In this document: in pieces, positions 1 to 9,850 of the stretch
Position numbering within the stretch: position 1 is the stretch's first letter
How the letters are laid out: each line of letters starts with the position of its first letter
DNA from: Xiphydria camelus
Lineage: Eukaryota > Arthropoda > Insecta > Hymenoptera > Xiphydriidae
Assembly: GCA_963678675.1 (NCBI GenBank)
Contig: OY783196.1
Location: forward strand, 16,920,138 to 16,984,137
DNA length: 64,000 nucleotides
Direction: 5' to 3'
Notes under the pieces: model-generated
Database searches by the model: none
Seen by the model: the letters and a program-made list of their open reading frames with translations, nothing else
Told to the model about the DNA's origin: nothing
Translations under genes and position numbers: made by a program

Positions 1-95
1 ATTCTCTTCCTCTGTACAATCGTCCTACTCTACCCGCTCCGCCATCTTAGCTCTCTCTCTCCAGTGCTGCCCCGCTCGGCCACTCATACACTACA
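1..95 (-). repeat. 3' LTR, truncated by window edge
   Basis: Bases 1-95 are the same as 4366-4460 and end in ACTACA. This is the U3-side part of the 3' LTR of the minus-strand Gypsy element. The rest lies left of the window. Confidence 0.9.
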
Positions 96-123
96 TCCGT
101 CTTCTCTTAACAATTTGAATTGC

Positions 124-3100
124 TTACTTGCTATTTTCCTTAGGCATAATGAAATCCTTAAAGCGCTCTGGAACCCTTCGCTCTCGGTTACTTCGTCTAG
201 GCTCAGCATTAACGCTAGGACGTAAAGGGCTGTTAATACTAATTGGTTGATTTGGGCTTTCCTCCCCAGCTGTCTTTTCGGTTGTGTTTAAACTCCTATC
301 CTGGTCTGTTTGATCGTCAACAAACTTCTTTACTTGGCTAACATTTCTCTTGTACGACGCACCCTGTGGTGATGTGATAGTGACTGTGTTGTTGTGTCTA
401 TCCGTTACATTAAATGTAGTCGGATTATATTCCGTGCTTAACTTATCTTGTCTCGCTTGTCTGACTAGTACAGCGTCTCCCGGGCTTACGTCTGATTCTT
501 TGGCTTTGTTTTTGGAATCGAAATAATCTTTGCCCTTTAATTTATGCCACGCATCTCTTTCTCGAACCTCTTCGTCTAACTCAAGCTGTGTGGATATCAC
601 TGGCAATTTACATTTAATGTTCCTATTGAATAACAGCTCTGAAGGAGTTTTACCCGTCACTGAGTGTGGCGTCGATCGATACATTAACAGATAATCGTAC
701 AGTTCTACCTTCCAGTCTTTCTTTTCTGAGTGGGCAATTTTTAGGCGTTTCAATATACTTCTGTTTTGCCGCTCAACTTCCCCATTGCCTTGAGGCCAGA
801 ATGGTGTTGAATGCGCTATTTTAAATCCTTTTATTTCCGCATAGTTTGCTAATTCCTTACTGTTAAACGGTGGTCCATTATCGCATACAATTATGTTTGG
901 ATATCCGAATCGTGCAAAAATTACATCCAATCTCGCAATTACTTGGGACGCAGTCGTGGTTCTCATAATTTCGACCTCATAGAATCTCGAATAATAATCG
1001 ACTAGAACTAGGATTTCATCGCCCGATGGCATAGGACCTAGCAAGTCCATAGCTAAACTTTCCCAACGGCCTTGAGGTAAGCAGTTACGTGATATCGGGT
1101 TTACTAAGACTGATTTCTGTACTAATTGGCAGCCTTTACATGTTTTGACATAGTTTTCCGCGTCTTTATCAATAACGTCCCACCAAACTTTGGATCTTAA
1201 CCTCGCTTTCATTGCAACTATTCCTGGGTGGCCTTCGTGTGCTAGACTTAAAACTCTACTTTGAAGGCTCTTTGGTATTACAATTCTAGTCCCTCTCAAA
1301 ACTATATCACCATAAATGCAAAGTTCATCTTTTAATATCCTGAATTTCGAACTCGTTAAGGTCGACCAGTTATCCGACTTCAATGCTCTCCTTACTCCTA
1401 TTAATACTGGGTCTTTCGAGGATTCTCCTTCTATTATTTCCCGACTTAGAGCTCGAGGAATTCCTTCCGTTATTACCGCGTTGATATGATGTTCAACCAT
1501 TACGGAATCATTGGCAGACTTTCCTTCCTTTTCCAATAATCTCGACAATGGGTCCGCAATGTTTGATGTCCCTTTTTCGTACTTAACTTTATAATTATAA
1601 TCTTGTAGTCTCAGAACCCATCGTTCAATTCGTGCGCACGGTTTTGATCTGGTGCCAAAGATACATTCTAACGCTTTGTGATCGGTCACTAATTCGAATT
1701 CTCTACCGTAAATCCAATAATGAAATCTTTCACATGCCCAAACCAAGGCCAGTGCTTCTTTTTCTGTTTGTGAATATCTACGTTCACAGTCTGATAGGCC
1801 GTGATTGCCATAGCAGATAATTCTCCAACCCGTAGGTCCCAGCTGTGTCAAAACTGCTCCCAGGCCTACTGGGCTTGCATCTGCTATTACTCTGGTTTTC
1901 GCGTCTTTGTTGAATATTCCGAGTGTCTCAGCGGACGCTAGTCTCTTTTTTAATTCCTTAAAAGCTAATTCTTGTTCTTCCCCCCACATGAATTTTGTTG
2001 ACTTGCGCGTTAATCGTCTTAGGGGTTCGCTTATTGTCGCTAGTTCCGGTATAAAATGCCCGTTGAAATTTACAAGGCCTAGAAAACTTCGAACTTCCTC
2101 CGCTGAGTTAGGTAGTCTAAAATTCTTTACTGCTTCTACTTTTGACTCTGTTGGCCGAACTCCCTCTCCTGACAGTTTGAATCCCAAAAAGGTTACTTCT
2201 TTTTGTTGGAAACGGCATTTCTCTTTGTTTAAAGTCATTCTATTTTCCTCTAATCTCTGTAAGACTGCTTCTAGTCGTTCTCCGTGTTGAGCTTCTGTTT
2301 CTCCGAAAACTAAAAAATCATCAAAAAAATTTATTACTCCTTTTAAACCTTTCAATAGTTCGACCATTAGCTGCTGAAATTTCTCCGGCGCGCTATTAAC
2401 CCCGAAAAACAATCTTTTAAATCTGAATGTACCGAAGCAGGTGCCAAATGTCGTAATCGATCGAGAAGGTTCCTCCAGTTCTATCTGATAATACGCATTA
2501 TTTGCATCCAGCGTGCTGAATAGTGTGGCCCCTCTGACTTTAATTATCAACTCTTCCCATACCGGAAGTGGATATCTCTCCCTAATTATTGCTTTATTCG
2601 CCACTCTCATGTCGACACAAACTCTCAGACTTCCGTTTTTTTTTTCTATCGGTACTACTGGTGAAACCCACGGAGTTGGACCTTCTACTTCTTCAACAAT
2701 ATCTAATTGAATTAAATCCTTGACTGCCTTTTTTAGTTTTTCTTGTAATGAGAGAGGTGTTCTCCTCAATGGTTGCGCAACTGGTGGGTGGTTTGGGTCT
2801 ATGTTTAATTTCAGTTTAACGTTTTTCAATTTCCCAATTCCACTGAATAATTCCTTTCTTGACTCTACGCTCTTTAAATTATTAATTTGTAAGTCACGCC
2901 CAATCTTCAATACTCCCAGATCGAAAGCTGTTTCGTAACCCAATAATGGTTTTCCTTTTCCAGCTAGTACTAAAAATTTTGCCCTAACTTCTTTCTTGCC
3001 GATGGTTACTTTACAAGAAAACTCTCCGAGTAATTTTAATTGCTCCTTTTGTCCGTACGCGAATACTTTTTTCCTAGATCCTTTGGTTGACTCACAGACT

Positions 3101-4167
3101 ATTTTTTTTCTTTTGCACTCTTTCCACGTTTCCTCGTCGACAATGTTGCATGACGCGCCTGAATCAACTACAAACCTGACTGGCACTTTACCTACTATTG
3201 CTGTTACAAGCCTTTCATCCCTTATTGCATCTACTGATATTCCAAACGCGTATTGGTCCTCTTCTTCCGCGTCGTCGACTTCTCTCACCGTGCTGTGTTG
3301 TCTCCGCTGCAATCTGCTGGGCTGTCGCTCTGCTTCTCTCTTTGACCCATGACCCTCACGACTGCTTCCGGTTTCTTCTGTGTATCTTGTTTTGCACATT
3401 CTTGCAAAATGGCCCGTCTTATTGCACTTGTTACAGGTTTTCCCTTTTGCTGGACACTTTTCATCTGACTGCAAATGCCCCTTGAATCCGCACCGATGGC
3501 ATTGGATCTCTTCTTTATTTTTATTGTTCTGCAGACCGTTTCTTGTTGAAATTTTGGCCACTGTTTCTCCTTCCATCTGCTTGACTTGCGCAGATGTTGC
3601 TTCAATCGCTCTTGCGATTTTCATGATGTCTTCCAACGTTGCTGCTTCTATTTCGAGGGCACGTTTCCTTATTTTCGATTGATGACACTTCTCGATTATT
3701 TGGTCTCTAATTTCTGTGTCATCTGATGCAAACGAACAATATTTGGCCTGTTGTCTTAGCCGTGTCACATATTGTCCCATCGATTCCGTCGGTGTTTGAG
3801 CCATCGAGCGAAACACGTGTCTCTCGAAGGTTATGTTCAGTCTAGGTTTGAAATAATTTGTCAACGCAGTTTTCGTTTTCTCATACGCATCTTCACCCTC
3901 CTCGATTGTGTCTGCTCCCGGGATTGAATAAAACACGTCCTGCAGCTCGAATCCACCGTAGTGTAGCATCATCGCTTTTGTCTTTTCTTTGTCTGTGATG
4001 CCTTTACTGGTCACCAGCAATTCGAAACCACGCACCCATCTTTCCCATCTTTGAGAAACTCCTGACTGATCTTCGTTCGGGTTAAAATTTGGAATTCTCT
4101 TGGAGTCCCCGTCCCCCATTTCGTCGCCTGTCTTTTCTAATTCCCTGGAATCCACGGTTAGCGTCAA
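124..4167 (-). CDS. Gag-Pol polyprotein of Ty3/Gypsy element
   Basis: A single 1347-residue frame encodes the structural and enzymatic parts of an LTR retrotransposon. Order of domains: Gag (about 1-210); two zinc knuckles at 223-258, the second a canonical CX2CX4HX4C; aspartic protease with DSGA at 335-338; reverse transcriptase with the catalytic pair D616-D617 in the motif FFDD; RNase H (D763 in IADAS, E803, D829); and integrase with an HHCC finger (H977, C1010, C1013) and catalytic D1041, D1096, E1132 in the expected D-35-E spacing. No stop or frameshift is present, so the element could be active. Gag and Pol are fused in one frame rather than joined by frameshifting. The first ATG lies about 155 bp inside the 5' LTR. 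The RT motif FFDD is unusual, since most Gypsy elements have YIDD or YVDD. Confidence 0.95.
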   Translation of the reverse strand: MTLTVDSRELEKTGDEMGDGDSKRIPNFNPNEDQSGVSQRWERWVRGFELLVTSKGITDKEKTKAMMLHYGGFELQDVFYSIPGADTIEEGEDAYEKTKTALTNYFKPRLNITFERHVFRSMAQTPTESMGQYVTRLRQQAKYCSFASDDTEIRDQIIEKCHQSKIRKRALEIEAATLEDIMKIARAIEATSAQVKQMEGETVAKISTRNGLQNNKNKEEIQCHRCGFKGHLQSDEKCPAKGKTCNKCNKTGHFARMCKTRYTEETGSSREGHGSKREAERQPSRLQRRQHSTVREVDDAEEEDQYAFGISVDAIRDERLVTAIVGKVPVRFVVDSGASCNIVDEETWKECKRKKIVCESTKGSRKKVFAYGQKEQLKLLGEFSCKVTIGKKEVRAKFLVLAGKGKPLLGYETAFDLGVLKIGRDLQINNLKSVESRKELFSGIGKLKNVKLKLNIDPNHPPVAQPLRRTPLSLQEKLKKAVKDLIQLDIVEEVEGPTPWVSPVVPIEKKNGSLRVCVDMRVANKAIIRERYPLPVWEELIIKVRGATLFSTLDANNAYYQIELEEPSRSITTFGTCFGTFRFKRLFFGVNSAPEKFQQLMVELLKGLKGVINFFDDFLVFGETEAQHGERLEAVLQRLEENRMTLNKEKCRFQQKEVTFLGFKLSGEGVRPTESKVEAVKNFRLPNSAEEVRSFLGLVNFNGHFIPELATISEPLRRLTRKSTKFMWGEEQELAFKELKKRLASAETLGIFNKDAKTRVIADASPVGLGAVLTQLGPTGWRIICYGNHGLSDCERRYSQTEKEALALVWACERFHYWIYGREFELVTDHKALECIFGTRSKPCARIERWVLRLQDYNYKVKYEKGTSNIADPLSRLLEKEGKSANDSVMVEHHINAVITEGIPRALSREIIEGESSKDPVLIGVRRALKSDNWSTLTSSKFRILKDELCIYGDIVLRGTRIVIPKSLQSRVLSLAHEGHPGIVAMKARLRSKVWWDVIDKDAENYVKTCKGCQLVQKSVLVNPISRNCLPQGRWESLAMDLLGPMPSGDEILVLVDYYSRFYEVEIMRTTTASQVIARLDVIFARFGYPNIIVCDNGPPFNSKELANYAEIKGFKIAHSTPFWPQGNGEVERQNRSILKRLKIAHSEKKDWKVELYDYLLMYRSTPHSVTGKTPSELLFNRNIKCKLPVISTQLELDEEVRERDAWHKLKGKDYFDSKNKAKESDVSPGDAVLVRQARQDKLSTEYNPTTFNVTDRHNNTVTITSPQGASYKRNVSQVKKFVDDQTDQDRSLNTTEKTAGEESPNQPISINSPLRPSVNAEPRRSNRERRVPERFKDFIMPKENSK

Positions 4168-4322
4168 CGGCTCTACTGATCCGCTCTAATTTCCCACGTG
4201 GCACAACGGCTCTCGTGTCGCAACGGTCGTTTCAGCTTCTTTTCTCTCCTCTTTCCCTTGCTCAGATTCACTTTTCGCTCACTGGCTATAATCACGATTT
4301 TTTTTTTTCACCTCGTCGCCAA

Positions 4323-4460
4323 TGTAAAATGCACGCTCGTCTACTGTCGTGAGCTAACAATCTTTATTCTCTTCCTCTGTACAATCGTCCTACTCTACCC
4401 GCTCCGCCATCTTAGCTCTCTCTCTCCAGTGCTGCCCCGCTCGGCCACTCATACACTACA
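4323..4460 (-). repeat. 5' LTR of Gypsy element
   Basis: A 138-bp LTR that starts TG and ends CA. On the minus strand it contains AGAATAAAG, a possible polyadenylation signal. It sits directly beside the likely primer binding site at about 4311-4322. Confidence 0.88.
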
Positions 4461-4607
4461 AAATCCAGCTCTCACAAATCGAAACACTCTGAAATAAACA
4501 CATCGCGTCAAAAAATTTCACTAATACTAATAAAAATATTGAAATAATGATGAATGTATATCTCTAAGGGAAAGGTATTTTTAGTTATTTAAATGAAAAA
4601 TCCAGAA

Positions 4608-5094
4608 TTATATTGTTTTCACTTTATTGGTGATTGAGAAAACAAAATTTATTCCAACATGAAATAAAAATTTATTTACCGTATTTTTTAACTCGTTCGA
4701 GATGACTCGCAGTTTCTTCAGTCTCAAAAAGTTCATCCACCTTGTCAACTGGAGGGGTTCTGTGTAAATAACCTTCCCACCTGTGCTGTCTTTTAGGTTA
4801 GTTGTTGGCAATATCACTTGCATTGGAGACTGCACCAGCACAATATTCAATTCACTATGGTCATCAATTATGCTGTCATCCGCATCTTACCACATGTCCG
4901 ATGCTTGATGTTTTTTTTGAATGATAATGTCTGTGTTTGCTATCATCAAACAATTCTGGATCGCGAGCACATAATTTCTTAAACTCTTCCAACACAGCTT
5001 CAGCATCAGGCTGATTATCTCGTGAGAGAAATCTAACACACTTGCGTCGTTGACCTAATGCACAAAACACTGTTTTTTCTTTTTTTTTCGACAT
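4608..5094 (-). pseudogene. Unrecognised small protein gene, frameshifted
   Basis: Two minus-strand frames abut. The first (4876-5094) begins MSKKKEKTVFCALGQRR and carries an acidic/charged segment. The second (4608-4850) continues with what looks like coding sequence. Reading the second frame upstream across the gap gives an acidic run (DADDSIIDD), so the two appear to be one protein of about 150 residues broken by a one-base shift near 4885 (GGTAAGATG). A GT donor at the same place means a spliced version cannot be excluded. I do not recognise the family. It lies between a Gypsy element and a MITE, so a transposon origin is possible but unproven. Confidence 0.35.
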
Positions 5095-5213
5095 TTTTTC
5101 ACAGCAAACAACCTCCGGAAAATGACGTGCTTGTTGGCCGCGTTGAATTTTACAGAAAGTGAGTTGAGGTGAGGTCGAAAAAGGAGGGGAAGGTCCCGTT
5201 ACCTAACAGTACA

Positions 5214-5390
5214 GGGGCCCCTTTCTCGAACTCGCTCGTATCTGCGTGCACGCATCTTAGCGAATAGACCAATCAGGATCAAGTATTCCGTTGTGGTGGG
5301 GTTACGGACAACGGAATACTTGATCCTGATTGGTCTATTCGCTAAGATGCGTGCACGCAAAGATACGAGCGAGTTCGAGAAAGGGGCCCC
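5214..5390. mobile_element. Palindromic MITE, GGGGCCCC ends
   Basis: A 177-bp near-perfect inverted repeat. The arms begin GGGGCCCCTTTCTCGAAC and meet at a short loop around 5290. Flanking CAGTA occurs on both sides and could be part of a target duplication. There is no coding capacity. The central sequence (AGGATCAAGTATTCCGTTG) recurs in the MITE array at 43357-43832. Confidence 0.8.
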
Positions 5391-5678
5391 AGTAAAGTAC
5401 GCTAAACCCTGTTCCAACCGAGCCGAAAACTGTATACCGAACGGTACACGTCATGTGTAGTAGAGTGCGCTCGTCGGTTTTTTCCTCGGGACCGGCGTTA
5501 CTTGAGTAAAGTGTACAAATTTTCTGTAAGTGGTACGCGACATATACGGCTGATGTAGACATTTTTTTAATAACAAATAATAAAAAGAAATTAAGGATAC
5601 AAATTCGGCTGATGTGTTGACATTGACAATGAATAGAATTCAACGTGAAAATGAACTGTCATGCTCGATGTGTTTCTT
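5391..5678. other. Unassigned intergenic stretch
   Basis: About 290 bp between a MITE and the left end of the large DNA transposon. I see no coding pattern, repeat or RNA gene in it. Confidence 0.5.
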
Positions 5679-5890
5679 CCCAAATAGCACACGGATGTTC
5701 AATGGACGTCCAATGGATGATCATGCCGTATAAGACAGATATCCATAGAATGTCCGTAATATGTCCATTGGACATCCACTGGATATCCAATGGATGTACT
5801 TTTGCAACCTTCGAGTACATCCATATGATGTTCTTCACAGAACACGAAACGGACGTTCAATGGATGTTGAATGGATATTTTATGGACATA
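5679..5890. repeat. Left terminal and subterminal repeats of CACTA-like element
   Basis: The 12-bp terminal repeat is followed by about ten copies of a roughly 10-bp palindrome, GGATRTCCA or GGACRTCCA, in both orientations. In CACTA elements such arrays bind the transposase or its partner protein; that role here is inferred. Confidence 0.75.
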
Positions 5891-6300
5891 TCAACAAAAT
5901 CTCGTAAATAAATATGCAACAAGTTCAATCAAGAATAAAACATGTTTTTTTATTATATCAATCATCTCGTTAAATATATAAAGATATAGTAACACAGATA
6001 TTGCAAGTATTATAATTCTAAAACCAGAAGGAGTATCCTTGTATGTACTGAAATATATCGAAAATATATACGTTTTCTATAACTATCTTCTTAAAATGCT
6101 GTATCCATTATAGTTACGCAAGAAACGAAATTGTTATTATTTAATATTGGAAGTGAATATACTTGAAATATAAAAAGAACAAAAATTCTTTCGGGATGCT
6201 CTAATATTTCCGACTAATAAGAACCTTCAATTATTGAATTACTCAAACATATAACTGAAATAAGAACTTATACAATTACTAGAAACAAAAATAACTTATA

Positions 6301-6458
6301 TTAAGGGGTAACACACCACTCTAGCGGCCGGTAAAGGAGCCAACTTTACACTAAACAGATAGCCTTCCTCACAGACGTTATCCTCTTTTTCTTCCTTTCT
6401 AGCCGATGTAGAATCTTTTCAAATTTTTCCACTATTCTAAAGTGGCGTTACCCCTTAA
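6301..6458. mobile_element. TTAA-flanked MITE (piggyBac-like ends)
   Basis: A 158-bp element that starts TTAAGGGGTAAC and ends GTTACCCCTTAA. The inverted ends continue imperfectly (CACCACTCTA against GCCACTTTAG). TTAA on both sides is the piggyBac target duplication. It is nested in the 7.3-kb transposon, in the region after the last DUF4806 exon. Confidence 0.75.
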
Positions 6459-6788
6459 TTGGACAGTGAGTAGTACATTACTTGATTAAGCGACGCCTCT
6501 GAAAAGCACATTTCCAAAAATTTTCGGCTTATGATTCCTTTTATCACATATAATGGTGAACCTTTACTTCTATTAACTTTGAAATCAAATTATCACTTAT
6601 TTGTCATGATAAATTTAGTACTTCTTATAAATAAGAAATATTATTCATCTACTCTCTTTTTCATGCGGCTTGCCTTGTAGATTAAAATCTGCGATGACAT
6701 TCCTAAAATGTATATTGGCTATTTTCACTCTGTGAGTGACCCTCACGTCTCAGTGCACCATAATTGCATACCCGCTATATTAGAGTCT

Positions 6789-9769
6789 TCATCTCCCACT
6801 AGCGGTGTTCTGGAGTCTTTGCCGTTTATTCGCATTTTCATTGCGCTCTTTTGCTCTTCTCAGCCATTTTTGTACTGCTTCTTGACAATCTTTCTTAGTC
6901 ATATCGGGTTTGCACATCTGGGCTGAAGCTAAACAAATTTAATAAAAATATGGTAATATGTATGATAATTATGGCCCCAGTAGTACATCTGTCTGAGCAA
7001 CGTTACTGAAACGTTTCTGATTTGTTTCTACTACGTTTCTAGTTCGAGTAATGTTCTTGAAACACGGTAGAAAAATTTCAGAAACATTGCTCAGAGAGAT
7101 GCGCTACTGAGGTAGGTGTTAAGACAACATTTCTTTAGTCTCATACTATTGGGACATTATTTATGTACGTATTGAAAACTTACTTATTAATACGTCTGCA
7201 ATCCGGAGCTTGCCAAATTCATTTTTATTTTTTGCTCCAAACCAATTGTATGTTGCAGCAAGTTCATTGGTTATCAACAATTGTAAAGTTCGTTTGATGT
7301 AATCATAAACTGTACTGCCACCAATTTTTGACAATTCCATGACCTAAAATAAATATTAGTTATATAAAGATCTTTTTTCAAAACGTTTGCCGGACATTGC
7401 ATGCATCATGTCGCACCCAATCATACCACTCTGTAGTCTAAAACGCGCTGCATAACATAACATCGTATAAGTACTGTCCTCGAAATCATATGGTATATCT
7501 ATAACTCAATGCTTACATAATAGTAGTATATTGAATTTACCGTTCTTTTAAAGTTATTCTCCGCCATCAAATAATCGTTGAATACATTTTCCAAATCTTC
7601 TGTCGAATTCAGTGGGAATTGAAATTTATGAAATATTGACTCTTCTTCGGTATTATCATTCCCATTTTGATCTCGCTGACGGAATGAATTTTTCATATCT
7701 CGAAAGTCATCGGCCATTTGCCATAGTTGCGCTTTCAGGTAGTTTTGTTGACGAATTATAACTTTGAAATATTTGTCTGAAAAGAATAATACACTTTCAG
7801 TGATGACTTCAACCTGTAATTTAATAAGGCAATAATCTGATCTAGATTGAACAAATCACAAGACTGTCAAAAGAAGAGGGGCGTCCATTGCACGATCCTG
7901 GGATAGCCGTTTAATCAAAGACTTAGATAAAAGTTCTATATTTGTAATGTGTGGAAACGTACGGAGGTATCAATTAATTATATAAAAGCGGACAAAAATC
8001 GCAGTGAAATCTCTATATGGAAAAAATCTTTTCACCCTTACAAAAATACGTACCATTATTACTTTCTGCGTGTAGAGGGCAACACGTACATTTTTTACAC
8101 TCAATGGCGCTGCCAAAAATGCCGTTTGTAGCGACTGAAGTAGTATTATTGTCTTCCTCAAAATCGACATTATCTAAAATGAAACAAAATATAAGTACAA
8201 TTGCATAAATTTTGATAAAAGAAAATAGCGATTTACTTCCGGCGTCACGAATTCTATCGCTGGTGACTTTTTTACATGTCATTTTCAAACATACTAACCA
8301 ATGATCAACCAATTCTCATGCTTCCATTAGTCAGGGCAAATGCCGCCGTATCTAACGAGAGCATGTGAACTAATTGCTCATTGGCTAGTACGTTTAAAAA
8401 TGACATTTTTAAAAGTCACCAGCGACAGCATCCGTGACTCATACATTCAAGCGTCGAAATATTTGTCGTACATGATGGTTGAACTGCAGGATTGATATTC
8501 TTTATTTTCTGTCTGCCACGGGTTTCATTGATACCCTCAAATGGAAAGATAGCCGTCTGACCTGCTGATGGTAGAACATCGATTTTTTGTATTTCTTGCC
8601 CTGTTCTATTTCCTATTCTCATCTCAAATATCTCATCTGAAATATAATAATATGTAATATATGAATACAAAGGTTATTTTTATAGGTTTTAGTCTACATC
8701 ACAAGTAGATGCTTTCTTTCCTGTGATCTATACCCATAACAGCATACGATTTTGAACTTAATTTGATGTCTAAATGTACTTAAGAAATGTCATATTGATT
8801 GCCAATGTCGCAAAAATATCGTAATGTATATCTTATTTCCGTTGTATTGATGTATGCTGTATGTCTCAGCCTTGAAGTTCGAGATAGGAGGGGTTTAATT
8901 TGGCCTATACTTATACCGTCGACCAATGCGAGATATCGGCGGGGTAAGTATTAACGGACAGCTATGTTCTTCTCACGATAGTTGACTGTTACCATTGAGT
9001 TACGAAATTGACGAAGCGTCAATGGAATGGTCAATACTTAGCCCACCGATCTCTCGTTGATCGGCGGTAGAAATATAGATCAAATTAAGCCACTCTTATC
9101 TCGAACTCCTAGGCTGGGACGTACGGTATTGGAATTTCCGATATTGCCAGTCAATAAATCGATTTTTGGATTTCTTTAGACGTTGAGTAAAATCTAAAAT
9201 ATTGGAAATAAAACATTTACTTATAGAACTGATATTTTAACAAACCTTTTTGGATAAGTGGTGGATCAGGTAAGTTTGTAACTTCATCTGATTCGTAGTC
9301 TTCATCAAATGAGGAACCATATGAACGCTTAGTAATTTTCCTCTTTGATGCATTGCGTTCATTTATATTCACATCTGAATTGACATCGGACGTAAATTCG
9401 GCACTTCTTGATTTTTCCCTCGCGGTTGAGTAATTATCTAAATTAAAAGAAATTGCTATGAATTATATACATGATCTATGTATAAATACATAAAATATAT
9501 ATGTTACGGGAATATGGAAGTATATTTTGCTTCACAACAGCTATTCACAACAGTAATACTATATAATTACCATATGTGGCGTTCCGAAATACTTTAACAT
9601 CATGTGATGGCCAACAAGTATTCGGTTCCGCGTTATTTCTTATGAAGGTCATGATTTTCCCATTAGTAAATGGCGGCCAATAACATTGGTTGTTGAAAAT
9701 CCATTTAGATGGAACAGCTTCAACCGTATCTTCCTTATCAAATTTAACAACAGTCCACGAAGTCTCCAT
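6789..9769 (-). CDS. DUF4806-domain protein encoded by the transposon
   Basis: Seven exons on the minus strand give a 412-residue protein with every splice phase consistent: 9571-9769, 9246-9437, 8445-8636, 8054-8173, 7541-7776, 7184-7343 and 6789-6928. All introns are GT-AG. The N-terminal exon has the pattern seen in insect DUF4806 proteins (WTVVKF, VPSKW, CYWPP, a WP pair). The middle is acidic and low in complexity. The C-terminal DUF4806 domain spans exons 5-7, with KIGGSTV, YNWFGAKNK and a helical end. The function of DUF4806 is unknown. Its place beside a transposase inside the same terminal repeats suggests an accessory role in transposition, perhaps end binding. The reading frame is complete, unlike that of the neighbouring transposase. 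Confidence 0.78.
6976..7112. mobile_element. Small element with CCCAGTAG ends
   Basis: About 137 bp. The left end is CCCAGTAGTACATCTGTCTG and the right end is its imperfect inverse, with CTGAGCAA shared. The interior repeats GAAACGTTTC-like palindromes. It lies in the last intron of the DUF4806-type gene. Its end resembles those of the larger CCCAxxTAGCAC elements in this window. Confidence 0.6.
8244..8438. mobile_element. MITE, GTCGCTGGTGAC family, copy 1
   Basis: A 195-bp inverted-repeat element with ends GTCACGAATTCTATCGCTGG and GTCACCAGCGACAGCATCC and the internal tract CGTACTAACCAATGA typical of this family. It sits in intron 3 of the DUF4806-type gene, and its edge overlaps the splice donor of exon 3 (GTATGAGT, 8437-8444). 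Confidence 0.78.
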
Positions 9770-9850
9770 TTTTTACAATACAGGAATATTCTACATTTAA
9801 CATACCAAAACTTTAGAATACGCCGGATCAACTTACAAGTGTGTCAACTA

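Larger units (their letters stand above)
1..4460 (-). mobile_element. Ty3/Gypsy LTR retrotransposon, nearly full length
   Basis: The element lies on the minus strand and is bounded by a direct repeat: bases 1-95 repeat 4366-4460. The right copy (4323-4460, TG...CA, 138 bp) is the 5' LTR. The left copy is the 3' LTR, cut by the window start, so its last 43 bases are missing. Read on the minus strand, the 5' LTR is followed by TTGGCGACGAGG, a plausible primer binding site, and the 3' LTR is preceded by a purine-rich tract (GAGAAGACGGA). One uninterrupted gag-pol frame fills the interior. The two LTR copies are identical over the overlap I compared, suggesting a recent insertion. The target duplication cannot be checked because the left flank is outside the window. 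Confidence 0.93.

Noticed and set aside
1632..3682. Plus-strand open frames across the Gypsy gag-pol
   Set aside because: Antisense shadows of an intact minus-strand coding frame.
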